A program made the translations under genes and the position numbers. Below the pieces are notes generated by a model that saw only the letters and a program-made list of their open reading frames with translations, made no database searches and was not told where the DNA came from. From contig NZ_LIWB01000017.1 of the NCBI RefSeq assembly GCF_001905725.1, forward strand, positions 113,892 through 177,891: a DNA stretch of 64,000 bases, read 5' to 3'. Positions 17,539 through 24,636 of the stretch are shown here, piece by piece; position 1 is the stretch's first letter; every line of letters begins with the position of its first letter. Source of the DNA: Streptomyces sp. CB02400 (lineage in GTDB: Bacteria > Actinomycetota > Actinomycetes > Streptomycetales > Streptomycetaceae).

Positions 17539-17671
17539 GGCAACCCGGCTGTGCCCCGGTTTCGGCCGGGGGTCCGGGGGGTGTCCCCCGGGAAAGCACA
17601 GCATGCGCCGTCTGGCGGAGAAGCCGGCGAACCTGCGGTTCTTCGCCCGCAGCATGATCACCAAGGGCTGA
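17470..17671 (+). repeat. Tandem duplication of the proline dehydrogenase 3' end around a repeat-like spacer
   Basis: Bases 17470-17538, encoding the last 22 codons plus stop, recur at 17603-17671. The first 44 bases are identical. Later differences are two synonymous changes plus Ser to Thr and Arg to Lys, so the second copy reads ...ARSMITKG-stop. The 64-base spacer holds a type A-like palindromic element (GGGGGTCC...TGTCCCCCGGG). The second copy has no start context of its own and appears untranslated. Confidence 0.9.
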
Positions 17672-17706
17672 CACCACACCGCTCACGACAAGGAGTTACG
17701 CCACCC

Positions 17707-19338
17707 ATGGACGCTGTGACCCAGGTCCCCACCCCCGTCAACGAGCCGGTGCACGGCTACGCCCCCGGTACGCCCGAGCGCGCCCGGCTGGAGGCCAAGC
17801 TCAAGGAGCTGGCCGACAACCCGATCGACCTGCCCTGCACCATCGGCGGTGAGAAGCGGATGGGCGGCGGCGAGCGCTTCGACGTCGTGCAGCCGCACAA
17901 CCACAAGGCCCGCCTGGGCACCTACGCCAACGCCACCCAGCAGGACGCCCAGGACGCCATCGACGCGGCCCTCGCCGCCGCGCCGGCCTGGCGTGCGATG
18001 GCCTTCGACGACCGCGCGGCGATCATCCTGCGCGCCGCCGAGCTGCTGGCCGGCCCCTGGCGCGAGACCATCGCCGCCTCCACCATGCTGGGCCAGTCCA
18101 AGACCGCCCAGCAGGCCGAGATCGACAGCCCCTGCGAGCTGGTCGACTTCTGGCGGTTCAACGTCCACTACGCGCGCGGCATCCTCGCCGAGCAGCCCCC
18201 GGCCAACTCCCCGGGTGTGTGGAACCGCCTCGACCACCGCCCGCTGGAGGGCTTCGTCTACGCGATCACGCCGTTCAACTTCAGCGCGATCGCCGCCAAC
18301 CTGCCCACCGCGCCGGCCCTCATGGGCAACGTGGTGGTCTGGAAGCCGTCCCCCACCCAGACCCACGCCGCCGTGCTCCTCATGCGGCTCCTGGAGGAGG
18401 CCGGTCTGCCCAAGGGCGTCATCAACCTCGTCACCGGCGACGGCATCGAGGTCTCCAAGGTCGCCCTGGAGCACCGGGACCTCGCGGGCATCCACTTCAC
18501 CGGCTCGACCAAGACCTTCCAGCACCTGTGGAAGACGGTCGGCAACAACATCGAGAAGTACCGCACCTACCCGCGCCTGGTCGGCGAGACCGGCGGCAAG
18601 GACTTCGTCGTCGCCCACCCGAGCGCCGACCCCGCGATCCTCAAGACCGCGCTGACCCGCGGTGCCTTCGAGTACCAGGGCCAGAAGTGCAGCGCCACCT
18701 CGCGCGCGTACATCCCGGCGTCGATCTGGAACTCCGGCTTCAAGGAGGAGTTCGCCGCCGAGGTCGACTACATCACCATGGGTGACGTCACCGACCTGTC
18801 GAACTTCATCGGCGCCGTCATCGACGAGCGGTCCTTCGCCAAGAACAAGGCCGCCATCGACCGCGCCAAGGAGGATCCGGCCTGCACGATCGTCGCGGGC
18901 GGCACCTACGACGACTCGGTCGGCTACTTCGTCCGCCCGACCGTCATCGAGTGCGACGACCCGGAGAACGAGGTGTTCCGCACCGAGTACTTCGGCCCGA
19001 TCCTCGCCGTGCACGTCTACGACGACGAGAAGTACGACGAGATGCTGACCCAGATGGAGTCGGTCTCCGACTACGCCCTCACCGGCTCGGTCATCTCCGG
19101 CGACCGCGCGGCGGCGGCGTACACGATGGAGAAGCTGCGCTACGCGGCCGGCAACTTCTACATCAACGACAAGTCGACCGGCGCCGTCGTCGGCCAGCAG
19201 CCCTTCGGCGGCGGCCGTGCCTCCGGCACCAACGACAAGGCCGGCGCCCCGCAGAACCTGATGCGCTGGACCCTGACCCGCGCCATCAAGGAGACGCTGG
19301 TCCCGCCGACCGACTACGGCTACCCGCACATGGGCTGA
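17707..19338 (+). CDS. pruA: L-glutamate gamma-semialdehyde (P5C) dehydrogenase
   Basis: This 543-residue aldehyde dehydrogenase converts glutamate semialdehyde/P5C to glutamate with NAD, completing proline catabolism. Family features are present: YAITPFNFSAIAANLP, the cofactor segment FTGSTKTFQHLW, catalytic Glu in GETGGKD, and nucleophile Cys in FEYQGQKCSATSRAY. The length and sequence match monofunctional RocA/PruA rather than bifunctional PutA. ATG 17707 is preceded by AAGGAG. It is the second gene of the proline operon and ends in a strong terminator. Confidence 0.95.
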   Translation: MDAVTQVPTPVNEPVHGYAPGTPERARLEAKLKELADNPIDLPCTIGGEKRMGGGERFDVVQPHNHKARLGTYANATQQDAQDAIDAALAAAPAWRAMAFDDRAAIILRAAELLAGPWRETIAASTMLGQSKTAQQAEIDSPCELVDFWRFNVHYARGILAEQPPANSPGVWNRLDHRPLEGFVYAITPFNFSAIAANLPTAPALMGNVVVWKPSPTQTHAAVLLMRLLEEAGLPKGVINLVTGDGIEVSKVALEHRDLAGIHFTGSTKTFQHLWKTVGNNIEKYRTYPRLVGETGGKDFVVAHPSADPAILKTALTRGAFEYQGQKCSATSRAYIPASIWNSGFKEEFAAEVDYITMGDVTDLSNFIGAVIDERSFAKNKAAIDRAKEDPACTIVAGGTYDDSVGYFVRPTVIECDDPENEVFRTEYFGPILAVHVYDDEKYDEMLTQMESVSDYALTGSVISGDRAAAAYTMEKLRYAAGNFYINDKSTGAVVGQQPFGGGRASGTNDKAGAPQNLMRWTLTRAIKETLVPPTDYGYPHMG

Positions 19339-19352
19339 CGCCCACCCCGACC

Positions 19353-19397
19353 CCGGACGGGCCAGGTCACCCCCCGACCTGGCCCGTCCGGTGTTTT
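19353..19397 (+). terminator. Terminator of the proline catabolic operon
   Basis: Perfect 16-bp arms at 19353-19368 and 19376-19391 surround a 7-base loop and are followed by TGTTTT, giving an intrinsic terminator just after pruA. Confidence 0.85.
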
Positions 19398-19639
19398 CGC
19401 AGGTGGGAGCGGTGTGGCCGGGCCTGCCGTCTCAGATAGTAGGAAGTCCGAGTAATTGTGCAGACAGGCGCGGTCCGCTCCTCTAGCTTTGTAGGAGCCG
19501 AACGACTCGCTCGATCAAGCGAACGGCGGTCGTGAGCCGGACCCCGCGCAGGCAACCCCTGCGGTCCGCCGCTCCCCGCCCCCTCGGCGTCTCGCAACCC
19601 CTTTCCGCACTCCACGTATGCCGAAGGAGTCGATGACCC
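19398..19639 (+). promoter_or_regulatory. Upstream region of the small gene/leuB, with a short dyad
   Basis: This region has no gene but has A+T-richer patches. A small dyad GCTCCT (19477-19482) / AGGAGC (19493-19498) flanks CTAGCTTTGT. TTGTGC at 19456-19461 could be a -35, but no convincing -10 is positioned. It probably contains the promoter of the 43-residue gene and perhaps leuB. Confidence 0.4.
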
Positions 19640-19771
19640 ATGGCCGAGACGACCGTCCGCCGCCGCGTCCGTCACACCTCCCGCACCAGCGAATCCGACC
19701 GCAAGAACGCCGCCGCCGCGCTCCAGCGCGCCCTCGACCGCAGGGACAACGGCGGTTCGACCGGCCACTGA
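19640..19771 (+). CDS. Small basic hypothetical protein (43 aa) upstream of leuB
   Basis: This is a 43-residue ORF, METTVRR-like at the N-terminus (the start reads MAETTVRRRVRHTSRTS), strongly basic, with an amphipathic Ala/Leu helix at residues 23-35 (KNAAAALQRALDRRD). Codon third positions are almost all G or C, the pattern of real genes here, and AAGGAG lies 11 bases upstream of the ATG. There is no signal peptide or membrane segment. Its position directly before leuB, with only 67 bases between, suggests cotranscription, but its sequence gives no function. It might bind nucleic acid because of its charge; that is speculation. Confidence 0.65.
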   Translation: MAETTVRRRVRHTSRTSESDRKNAAAALQRALDRRDNGGSTGH

Positions 19772-19838
19772 CACGCCGACGGCGTCCGCATGCCGGACAC
19801 CGCATGTCATCCCGTGGGACGAGGAGTAGGGTGCCCGC

Positions 19839-20882
19839 ATGTCTCGCAGCATCAATCTCGCAGTGATCCCCGGTGACGGCATCGGCCAGGAGGTCGTGGC
19901 CGAAGGTCTCAAGGTCCTCTCCGCCGTCCTCCCGCAGGATGTGAAGCTGGAGACCAAGGAGTACGACTTCGGCGCCAAGCGGTACCACGCCACCGGTGAG
20001 ACCCTCACCGACGCCGACCTCGACGAGCTGAAGCGGCACGACGCCATCCTGCTCGGCGCCATCGGTGACCCGTCGGTCCCCTCCGGCGTCCTGGAGCGCG
20101 GCTTCCTGCTCAAGCTCCGCTTCGCCTTCGACCACCACGTCAACCTGCGTCCGTCGAAGCTCCTCCCGGGTGTCGCCACCCCGCTCGCCGGCCAGCCCGA
20201 GATCGACTTCGTCGTCGTGCGCGAGGGCACCGAGGGGCCGTACACGGGCAACGGCGGCACCATCCGCAAGGGCACGCCGCACGAGGTCGCCACCGAGGTG
20301 TCCGTCAACACGGCCTTCGGTGTCGAGCGCGTGGTCCGCGACGCCTTCGCCCGCGCCCAGGCCCGCCCCCGCAAGAAGCTCACGCTGGTCCACAAGAACA
20401 ACGTGCTGACCTTCGCCGGCCACCTGTGGACGAACGTCTTCAACAAGGTGGCCGAGGAGTACCCCGAGGTCACCACCGACTACATCCACGTCGACGCCGC
20501 GACGATCTACCTCGTCACCGACCCGGCCCGCTTCGACGTCATCGTCACCGACAACCTCTTCGGCGACATCATCACCGACCTCGCCGCGGCCGTCTCCGGC
20601 GGCATCGGCGTCGCGGCCTCCGGCAACATCAACCCGGGCCGCGAGTACCCGTCCATGTTCGAGCCCGTGCACGGCTCGGCCCCGGACATCGCCGGTCAGG
20701 GCAAGGCCGACCCCAGCGCCACGGTCCTGTCCGTCGCCCTCCTGCTGCGCCACCTCGGCCACGACGCCGAGGCGGCCCGCATCGAGGACGCCGTCTCCGC
20801 CGACCTCGCGGAGCGCGGCGGCCTGCCCGCCCGCTCCACCTCGCAGATCGGCGACGCGCTCGCCGCACGAGTAGCCGGCTGA
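19839..20882 (+). CDS. leuB: 3-isopropylmalate dehydrogenase
   Basis: This 347-residue NAD-dependent decarboxylating dehydrogenase performs the third dedicated step of leucine synthesis. The N-terminus MSRSINLAVIPGDGIGQEV, the substrate-binding Arg positions in KLRFAFDHHVNLRPSKLL, the Asp-rich metal site DNLFGDIITDLAA, and NINPGREYPSMFEPVHGSAPDIAG are all diagnostic. The 347-residue size is the short actinobacterial form. ATG 19839 is preceded by GAGGAG. A strong terminator follows, so ilvE downstream has its own promoter. Confidence 0.97.
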   Translation: MSRSINLAVIPGDGIGQEVVAEGLKVLSAVLPQDVKLETKEYDFGAKRYHATGETLTDADLDELKRHDAILLGAIGDPSVPSGVLERGFLLKLRFAFDHHVNLRPSKLLPGVATPLAGQPEIDFVVVREGTEGPYTGNGGTIRKGTPHEVATEVSVNTAFGVERVVRDAFARAQARPRKKLTLVHKNNVLTFAGHLWTNVFNKVAEEYPEVTTDYIHVDAATIYLVTDPARFDVIVTDNLFGDIITDLAAAVSGGIGVAASGNINPGREYPSMFEPVHGSAPDIAGQGKADPSATVLSVALLLRHLGHDAEAARIEDAVSADLAERGGLPARSTSQIGDALAARVAG

Positions 20883-20905
20883 CCCGGCGCCCCTCGAAAA
20901 CATTC

Positions 20906-20940
20906 GAAGCCGCCGGGTCGCATCCGCACCCGGCGGCTTC
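20906..20940 (+). terminator. leuB terminator hairpin
   Basis: Perfect 13-bp arms GAAGCCGCCGGGT (20906-20918) and ACCCGGCGGCTTC (20928-20940) enclose a 9-base loop. There is no T-run, as is common in Streptomyces. Confidence 0.8.
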
Positions 20941-21129
20941 CCCCGTCCCCGCCGGGTGCCACCATCGACCACCGGGCCGCGTTCCCCCTGTTCCTTCCGC
21001 CGTCGCCTCCGGGCGATAATCGGACGCGGAGCCGCGGAATGAGGGAATGCTCGGACGTCCTAGCACTGGCCACCGGCCGTACGGGCGTGTGCGCGGCCCG
21101 TCACTACAACCGGTGAAGGACAACCACTC

Positions 21130-22218
21130 ATGACGACGCCCACGATCGAGCTCAAGCCCTCGGCGCACCCGCTCTCGGACGCAGAGCGCGAGGCGATCCT
21201 GGCCAACCCCGGGTTCGGCCGCCACTTCACCGATCACATGGTGACGATCAAGTGGACCGAGGGCCGCGGCTGGCACGACGGCCAGCTCGTCCCGTACGCG
21301 CCGATCTCCCTCGACCCCGCGACCACCGTCCTGCACTACGCGCAGGAGATCTTCGAGGGCCTGAAGGCCTACCGGCAGCCCGACGGTTCCGTCGCCACCT
21401 TCCGTCCCGAGAAGAACGCCGAGCGCTTCCAGCGCTCCGCCAAGCGCCTCGCGATGCCCGAGCTGCCGGTCGAGACCTTCATCGAGGCGTGCGACGCCCT
21501 CGTCACCCAGGACAAGGCGTGGGTGCCGGCGCACGGCGGCGAGGAGTCCCTCTACCTGCGCCCGTTCATGATCGCGACCGAGGTCGGGCTGGGGGTGAAG
21601 CCCGCCAACGAGTACCTGTTCCTGGTCATCGCCTCCCCGGCCGGCGCCTACTTCCCGGGCGGCGTGAAGCCCGTCTCCATCTGGGTCTCGGAGGACCGCG
21701 TCCGCGCCGTCCCCGGCGGCATGGGCGACGCCAAGACCGGCGGCAACTACGCGGCCTCCCTGCTCGCTCAGGCCGAGGCCGCCGCCAAGGGCTGCGACCA
21801 GGTCTGCTACCTCGACGCGGTCGAGCACCAGTGGGTCGAGGAACTGGGCGGCATGAACCTGTACTTCGTCTACGGCGACAAGATCGTCACCCCCGCCCTC
21901 AGCGGCTCCATCCTGGAGGGCGTCACCCGTGACTCCCTGCTGGGCGTCGCCCGCGACCTCGGCTACGAGGCCGTCGAGGAGCGCGTCTCCGTCGAGCAGT
22001 GGCAGCGCGACTCGGAGAACGGCACCCTCACCGAGGTCTTCGCCTGCGGTACGGCGGCCGTCATCACCCCGGTCGGCACGGTGAAGCGGGCGAGCGCCGA
22101 GTGGCAGCAGAGCGGCGGCGAGCCCGGCGAGGTCACCCTCCGCCTGCGCCGGGCGCTGCTGGACATCCAGCGGGGTACGGCCGAGGACAAGCACGGCTGG
22201 ATGCACCGGCTGGCATAG
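21130..22218 (+). CDS. ilvE: Branched-chain amino acid aminotransferase
   Basis: This 362-residue fold-type IV PLP enzyme transfers amino groups between glutamate and Val, Leu or Ile, the last step of their synthesis and first of their breakdown. The PLP lysine is in GDAKTGGNYAASL. The ALYIRP-like loop appears as SLYLRPFMIATE, and WVEELGGMNLYFV and FACGTAAVITPVG are further signatures. ATG 21130 is preceded by GAAGGA. It is separated from leuB by a terminator and followed by extragenic repeats. No leader peptide is evident in the 190-base upstream region. Confidence 0.96.
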   Translation: MTTPTIELKPSAHPLSDAEREAILANPGFGRHFTDHMVTIKWTEGRGWHDGQLVPYAPISLDPATTVLHYAQEIFEGLKAYRQPDGSVATFRPEKNAERFQRSAKRLAMPELPVETFIEACDALVTQDKAWVPAHGGEESLYLRPFMIATEVGLGVKPANEYLFLVIASPAGAYFPGGVKPVSIWVSEDRVRAVPGGMGDAKTGGNYAASLLAQAEAAAKGCDQVCYLDAVEHQWVEELGGMNLYFVYGDKIVTPALSGSILEGVTRDSLLGVARDLGYEAVEERVSVEQWQRDSENGTLTEVFACGTAAVITPVGTVKRASAEWQQSGGEPGEVTLRLRRALLDIQRGTAEDKHGWMHRLA

Positions 22219-22235
22219 GGCGCCGTCGTCGGCGG

Positions 22236-22379
22236 GTCACCGGGGGCTCCGCCCCCGGGCCCCCGGCCCTTGCCCACCCGTCACCCGACTCGGTCCGTCA
22301 AAAGCGGGCCTCCCCGGGGACTCCGCCCCGTGCCCCCTCCCGGCCTAAACGGCCTCGTCCTCAAGCGCCGGACGGGTCA
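22236..22379 (+). repeat. Extragenic repeat type A, double copy between ilvE and the NCS1 permease
   Basis: Two heads are present: a palindromic CGGGGGCTCCGCCCCCGGG near 22240 and a diverged GGGGACTCCGCCCCGTGCCCC near 22316. The tail CCTCGTCCTCAAGCGCCGGACGGGTCA follows. Read on the other strand, the tail encodes the permease C-terminus RPALEDEAV and its stop. Confidence 0.7.
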
Positions 22380-23787
22380 CGGGGGTTGTCGTGCCCCGGT
22401 TCCCTCCGACGGTGCCGGGGGCCGACAGCGCGTACGCCGCGCCTCCCACCACTCCCGACAGCAGGAAGCTCGCGTCCACCCCGCCCGTGAGCGCCACCAG
22501 CGGGCCCTCGTACGACGGCAGGGACACCGCCAGCACGCCGACGACCGCGCCGAGCGCCCAGGACGCCGTGGCCGGGATGTTCCAGCCGGCGGTGTACCAG
22601 TAGATCCCGCCCCGTGCGCGGCGGTTGAAGACCTGGAGCGCGTCGGCGTCGTACACCCCGCCGCAGCGGACGAAGCCGATCAGCGTGATCACCGCCCACG
22701 GTGTGCCGACCGCGGTGAGCAGCAGCACGAACGACGTCATCGCGTCCTGGGCCGTCGACAGGTAGTGCCCGGTGAACACGCAGACCGTGGCGACCACGGC
22801 GACGACGTACGTGGCCGTCGCACGGGAGGCGCGTGGCACGATGGCGTCCAGGTCGAGGCCCATCGAGTAGAGCATCAGACCCGCGTTGCCGACCGAGCCC
22901 GCGGAGGCGGCCAGCAGCAGCGGCACCAGGTACCAGCCGGGGGCGGCGTCGACCAGTGGACCGGCGTAGTCCAGCGCGGCGCGCGCCGCGTACGCCGTGA
23001 AGGTGCCGAACAGTTGCGGCACCAGCAGACCCAGCATCAGCCCCAGCCAGGTCGCGTGCAGCACCCGGCGGGAGGAGAAGCGGGCGGGGGAGACGTAGCG
23101 GGTGTAGTCGCCGAGCAGGGTGATGAAGGCGATCGGCCCGGACAGCCCGGCCGCCACCGCGGACAGCAGCCAGGTCGGCCAGTACCCGCCCAGCAGGTAG
23201 CCGCCGGCCTCCGGCAGCGCGGCGGTGGTGAAGTCGGGCGCGTAGGCGATCACGCCCAGGACCAGCAGGGCCGTCATGCCGAACGCCAGCACCCGCGACA
23301 TCGCGAGGAGCACCCGGTAGCCGTAGACCGCGCCCGCCACGGTCGCCGCGGCGAGCAGCCCGTAGACGACGGTGTAGGACGCCTCGCCGGACGGCAGTCC
23401 GACCAGCCGTTCGAGCGCGCCCACCATCACGTCCCCGCCGATCCACACGGTCAGCGCGGTGTACCCGAGCGCCAGCAGCAGCCCGACCACCGAGCCCACC
23501 AGCCGCCCGCGCACGCCGAACTGGGCGCCGGAGGAGGTGGACAGGTTGGTCGCCGTGCGCAGCGAGACCAGCGCCAGCGGGGCGGTGAACAGCGTGCCGA
23601 CGACCGTGCCCGCGATCACCGAGCTCACCGACGACCACCAGTCCAGTCCGAAGGACGGCGGCAGCCAGCCGAAGACGATCACACCCAGACAGAGGTTGGA
23701 CCCCAGCAGGATCGAGACGAGGTCCCGCGGCCCGCTGGTGCGTTCCGCCTCGGGGACGGTGTCGACTCCGCGCTGTTCCATCAGCAT
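22345..23787 (-). CDS. NCS1-family permease (cytosine/purine/hydantoin-type), next to urease genes
   Basis: This is a 480-residue cytoplasmic-membrane transporter with about 12 hydrophobic segments, of the nucleobase:cation symporter-1 family. TM1 carries SILLGSNLCLGVIVFGWLPP, and TM6-8 carry GPIAFITLLGDYTRYVSP, a typical NCS1 segment. The substrate may be a purine, allantoin, hydantoin or another nitrogen compound; the divergent urease operon makes a ureide-type nitrogen source attractive, by inference. ATG 23787 has GGAGGA 8 bases upstream. The last nine residues (RPALEDEAV) come from an extragenic repeat. Confidence 0.85.
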   Translation of the reverse strand: MLMEQRGVDTVPEAERTSGPRDLVSILLGSNLCLGVIVFGWLPPSFGLDWWSSVSSVIAGTVVGTLFTAPLALVSLRTATNLSTSSGAQFGVRGRLVGSVVGLLLALGYTALTVWIGGDVMVGALERLVGLPSGEASYTVVYGLLAAATVAGAVYGYRVLLAMSRVLAFGMTALLVLGVIAYAPDFTTAALPEAGGYLLGGYWPTWLLSAVAAGLSGPIAFITLLGDYTRYVSPARFSSRRVLHATWLGLMLGLLVPQLFGTFTAYAARAALDYAGPLVDAAPGWYLVPLLLAASAGSVGNAGLMLYSMGLDLDAIVPRASRATATYVVAVVATVCVFTGHYLSTAQDAMTSFVLLLTAVGTPWAVITLIGFVRCGGVYDADALQVFNRRARGGIYWYTAGWNIPATASWALGAVVGVLAVSLPSYEGPLVALTGGVDASFLLSGVVGGAAYALSAPGTVGGNRGTTTPVTRPALEDEAV

Positions 23788-23816
23788 GACTGGTCTCCTC
23801 CGAACGGCCGCATGGT

Positions 23817-23904
23817 GTTAGAGCGACGTTCAATGTGACGGTTGGTCGTGGTCGCCGTCAACGGTTCCGTTCCAGGAATTCCGCGTTTAGAGTGATGCTC
23901 TAAA
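23817..23904. promoter_or_regulatory. Two related 19-bp operator-like dyads between permease and urease genes
   Basis: A perfect dyad TTTAGAG-TGATG-CTCTAAA lies at 23886-23904, just before the urease start. A degenerate relative, GTTAGAG-CGACG-TTCAATG, lies at 23817-23835, just before the permease start. One regulator binding both could coordinate the divergent transcripts. No regulator gene lies directly beside them; the TetR at 27901 ends the operon. Confidence 0.7.
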
Positions 23905-23931
23905 TGAGGGAAGGCAAGGAGGTGCCGCGTC

Positions 23932-24636
23932 GTGAGACTGACCCCCACGGAACGTGACCGGCTGCTGCTCTTCGGGGCCGCCGAGCTGGCCCGGGCCCGC
24001 CGGGCCAGGGGGCTCCGGCTCAACGTCCCCGAGGCGACGGCCCTGATCGCCGACACCGTGTGCGAGGCCGCCCGCGACGGCGCGCGCCTCGCCGAGGCCG
24101 TCGAGCGCGCCCGGTCGGTGCTCGGACCCGACGACGTGCTGCCCGGAGTGGCGGACGTGGTCACCGAGGTGCACGTCGAGGCGGTCTTCGACGACGGCTC
24201 CCGGCTCGCGGTCGTCTCCGCCCCGATCGGCGGCGGGCTGGGGGAGCGGGCCCCGGGGGCACTGCTGCCCGGCCCGCCGCACACCGAGCCCGGGCCGGTG
24301 GTGCGGCTGACGGTCACCAACACCGCCACCGTGCCCGTTTCGGTGACCTCCCACTTCCATTTCTTCGAGGCCAACCCGCGCCTGGACTTCCGGCGGGCCG
24401 ACGCCTACGGCATGCGGCTCGCCGTGCCCGCCGGGTCGTCCGTGCGCTTCGGCCCGGGCGGGACCCGCGAGGTCGGACTCGTGCCGATGGGCGGCGCACG
24501 TGTCGCCGTCGGCTTCGCCGGACTGGTCGACGGACCGCTGGACGCTCCGGGAGCCAAGGAAGAGGCGCTGCGCCGGGCGGCGGCCTGCGGATACCTCGGT
24601 GCCGCACACGACGGGCCCGAAGGAGGCGGACGGTGA
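23932..24636 (+). CDS. ureA: Urease gamma/beta fusion subunit
   Basis: This 234-residue protein fuses the two small urease subunits. Residues 1-100 match UreA/gamma (MRLTPTERDRLLLFGAAELARARRARG, then ...DVLPGVADVV) and residues 105-225 match UreB/beta (VRLTVTNTATVPVSVTSHFHFFEANPRLDF, FGPGGTREVGLVPMGG). With the alpha subunit it would form a nickel hydrolase releasing ammonia from urea or a related ureide. GTG 23932 has AAGGAGG upstream. It overlaps ureC by four bases (GTGA) and is divergent from an NCS1 permease. Gamma/beta fusions are known in several bacteria. Confidence 0.9.
   Translation: MRLTPTERDRLLLFGAAELARARRARGLRLNVPEATALIADTVCEAARDGARLAEAVERARSVLGPDDVLPGVADVVTEVHVEAVFDDGSRLAVVSAPIGGGLGERAPGALLPGPPHTEPGPVVRLTVTNTATVPVSVTSHFHFFEANPRLDFRRADAYGMRLAVPAGSSVRFGPGGTREVGLVPMGGARVAVGFAGLVDGPLDAPGAKEEALRRAAACGYLGAAHDGPEGGGR

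Noticed and set aside
17603..17671. A separate 22-codon gene after proline dehydrogenase
   Set aside because: It is a copy of the upstream gene's 3' end, with no ribosome-binding site.
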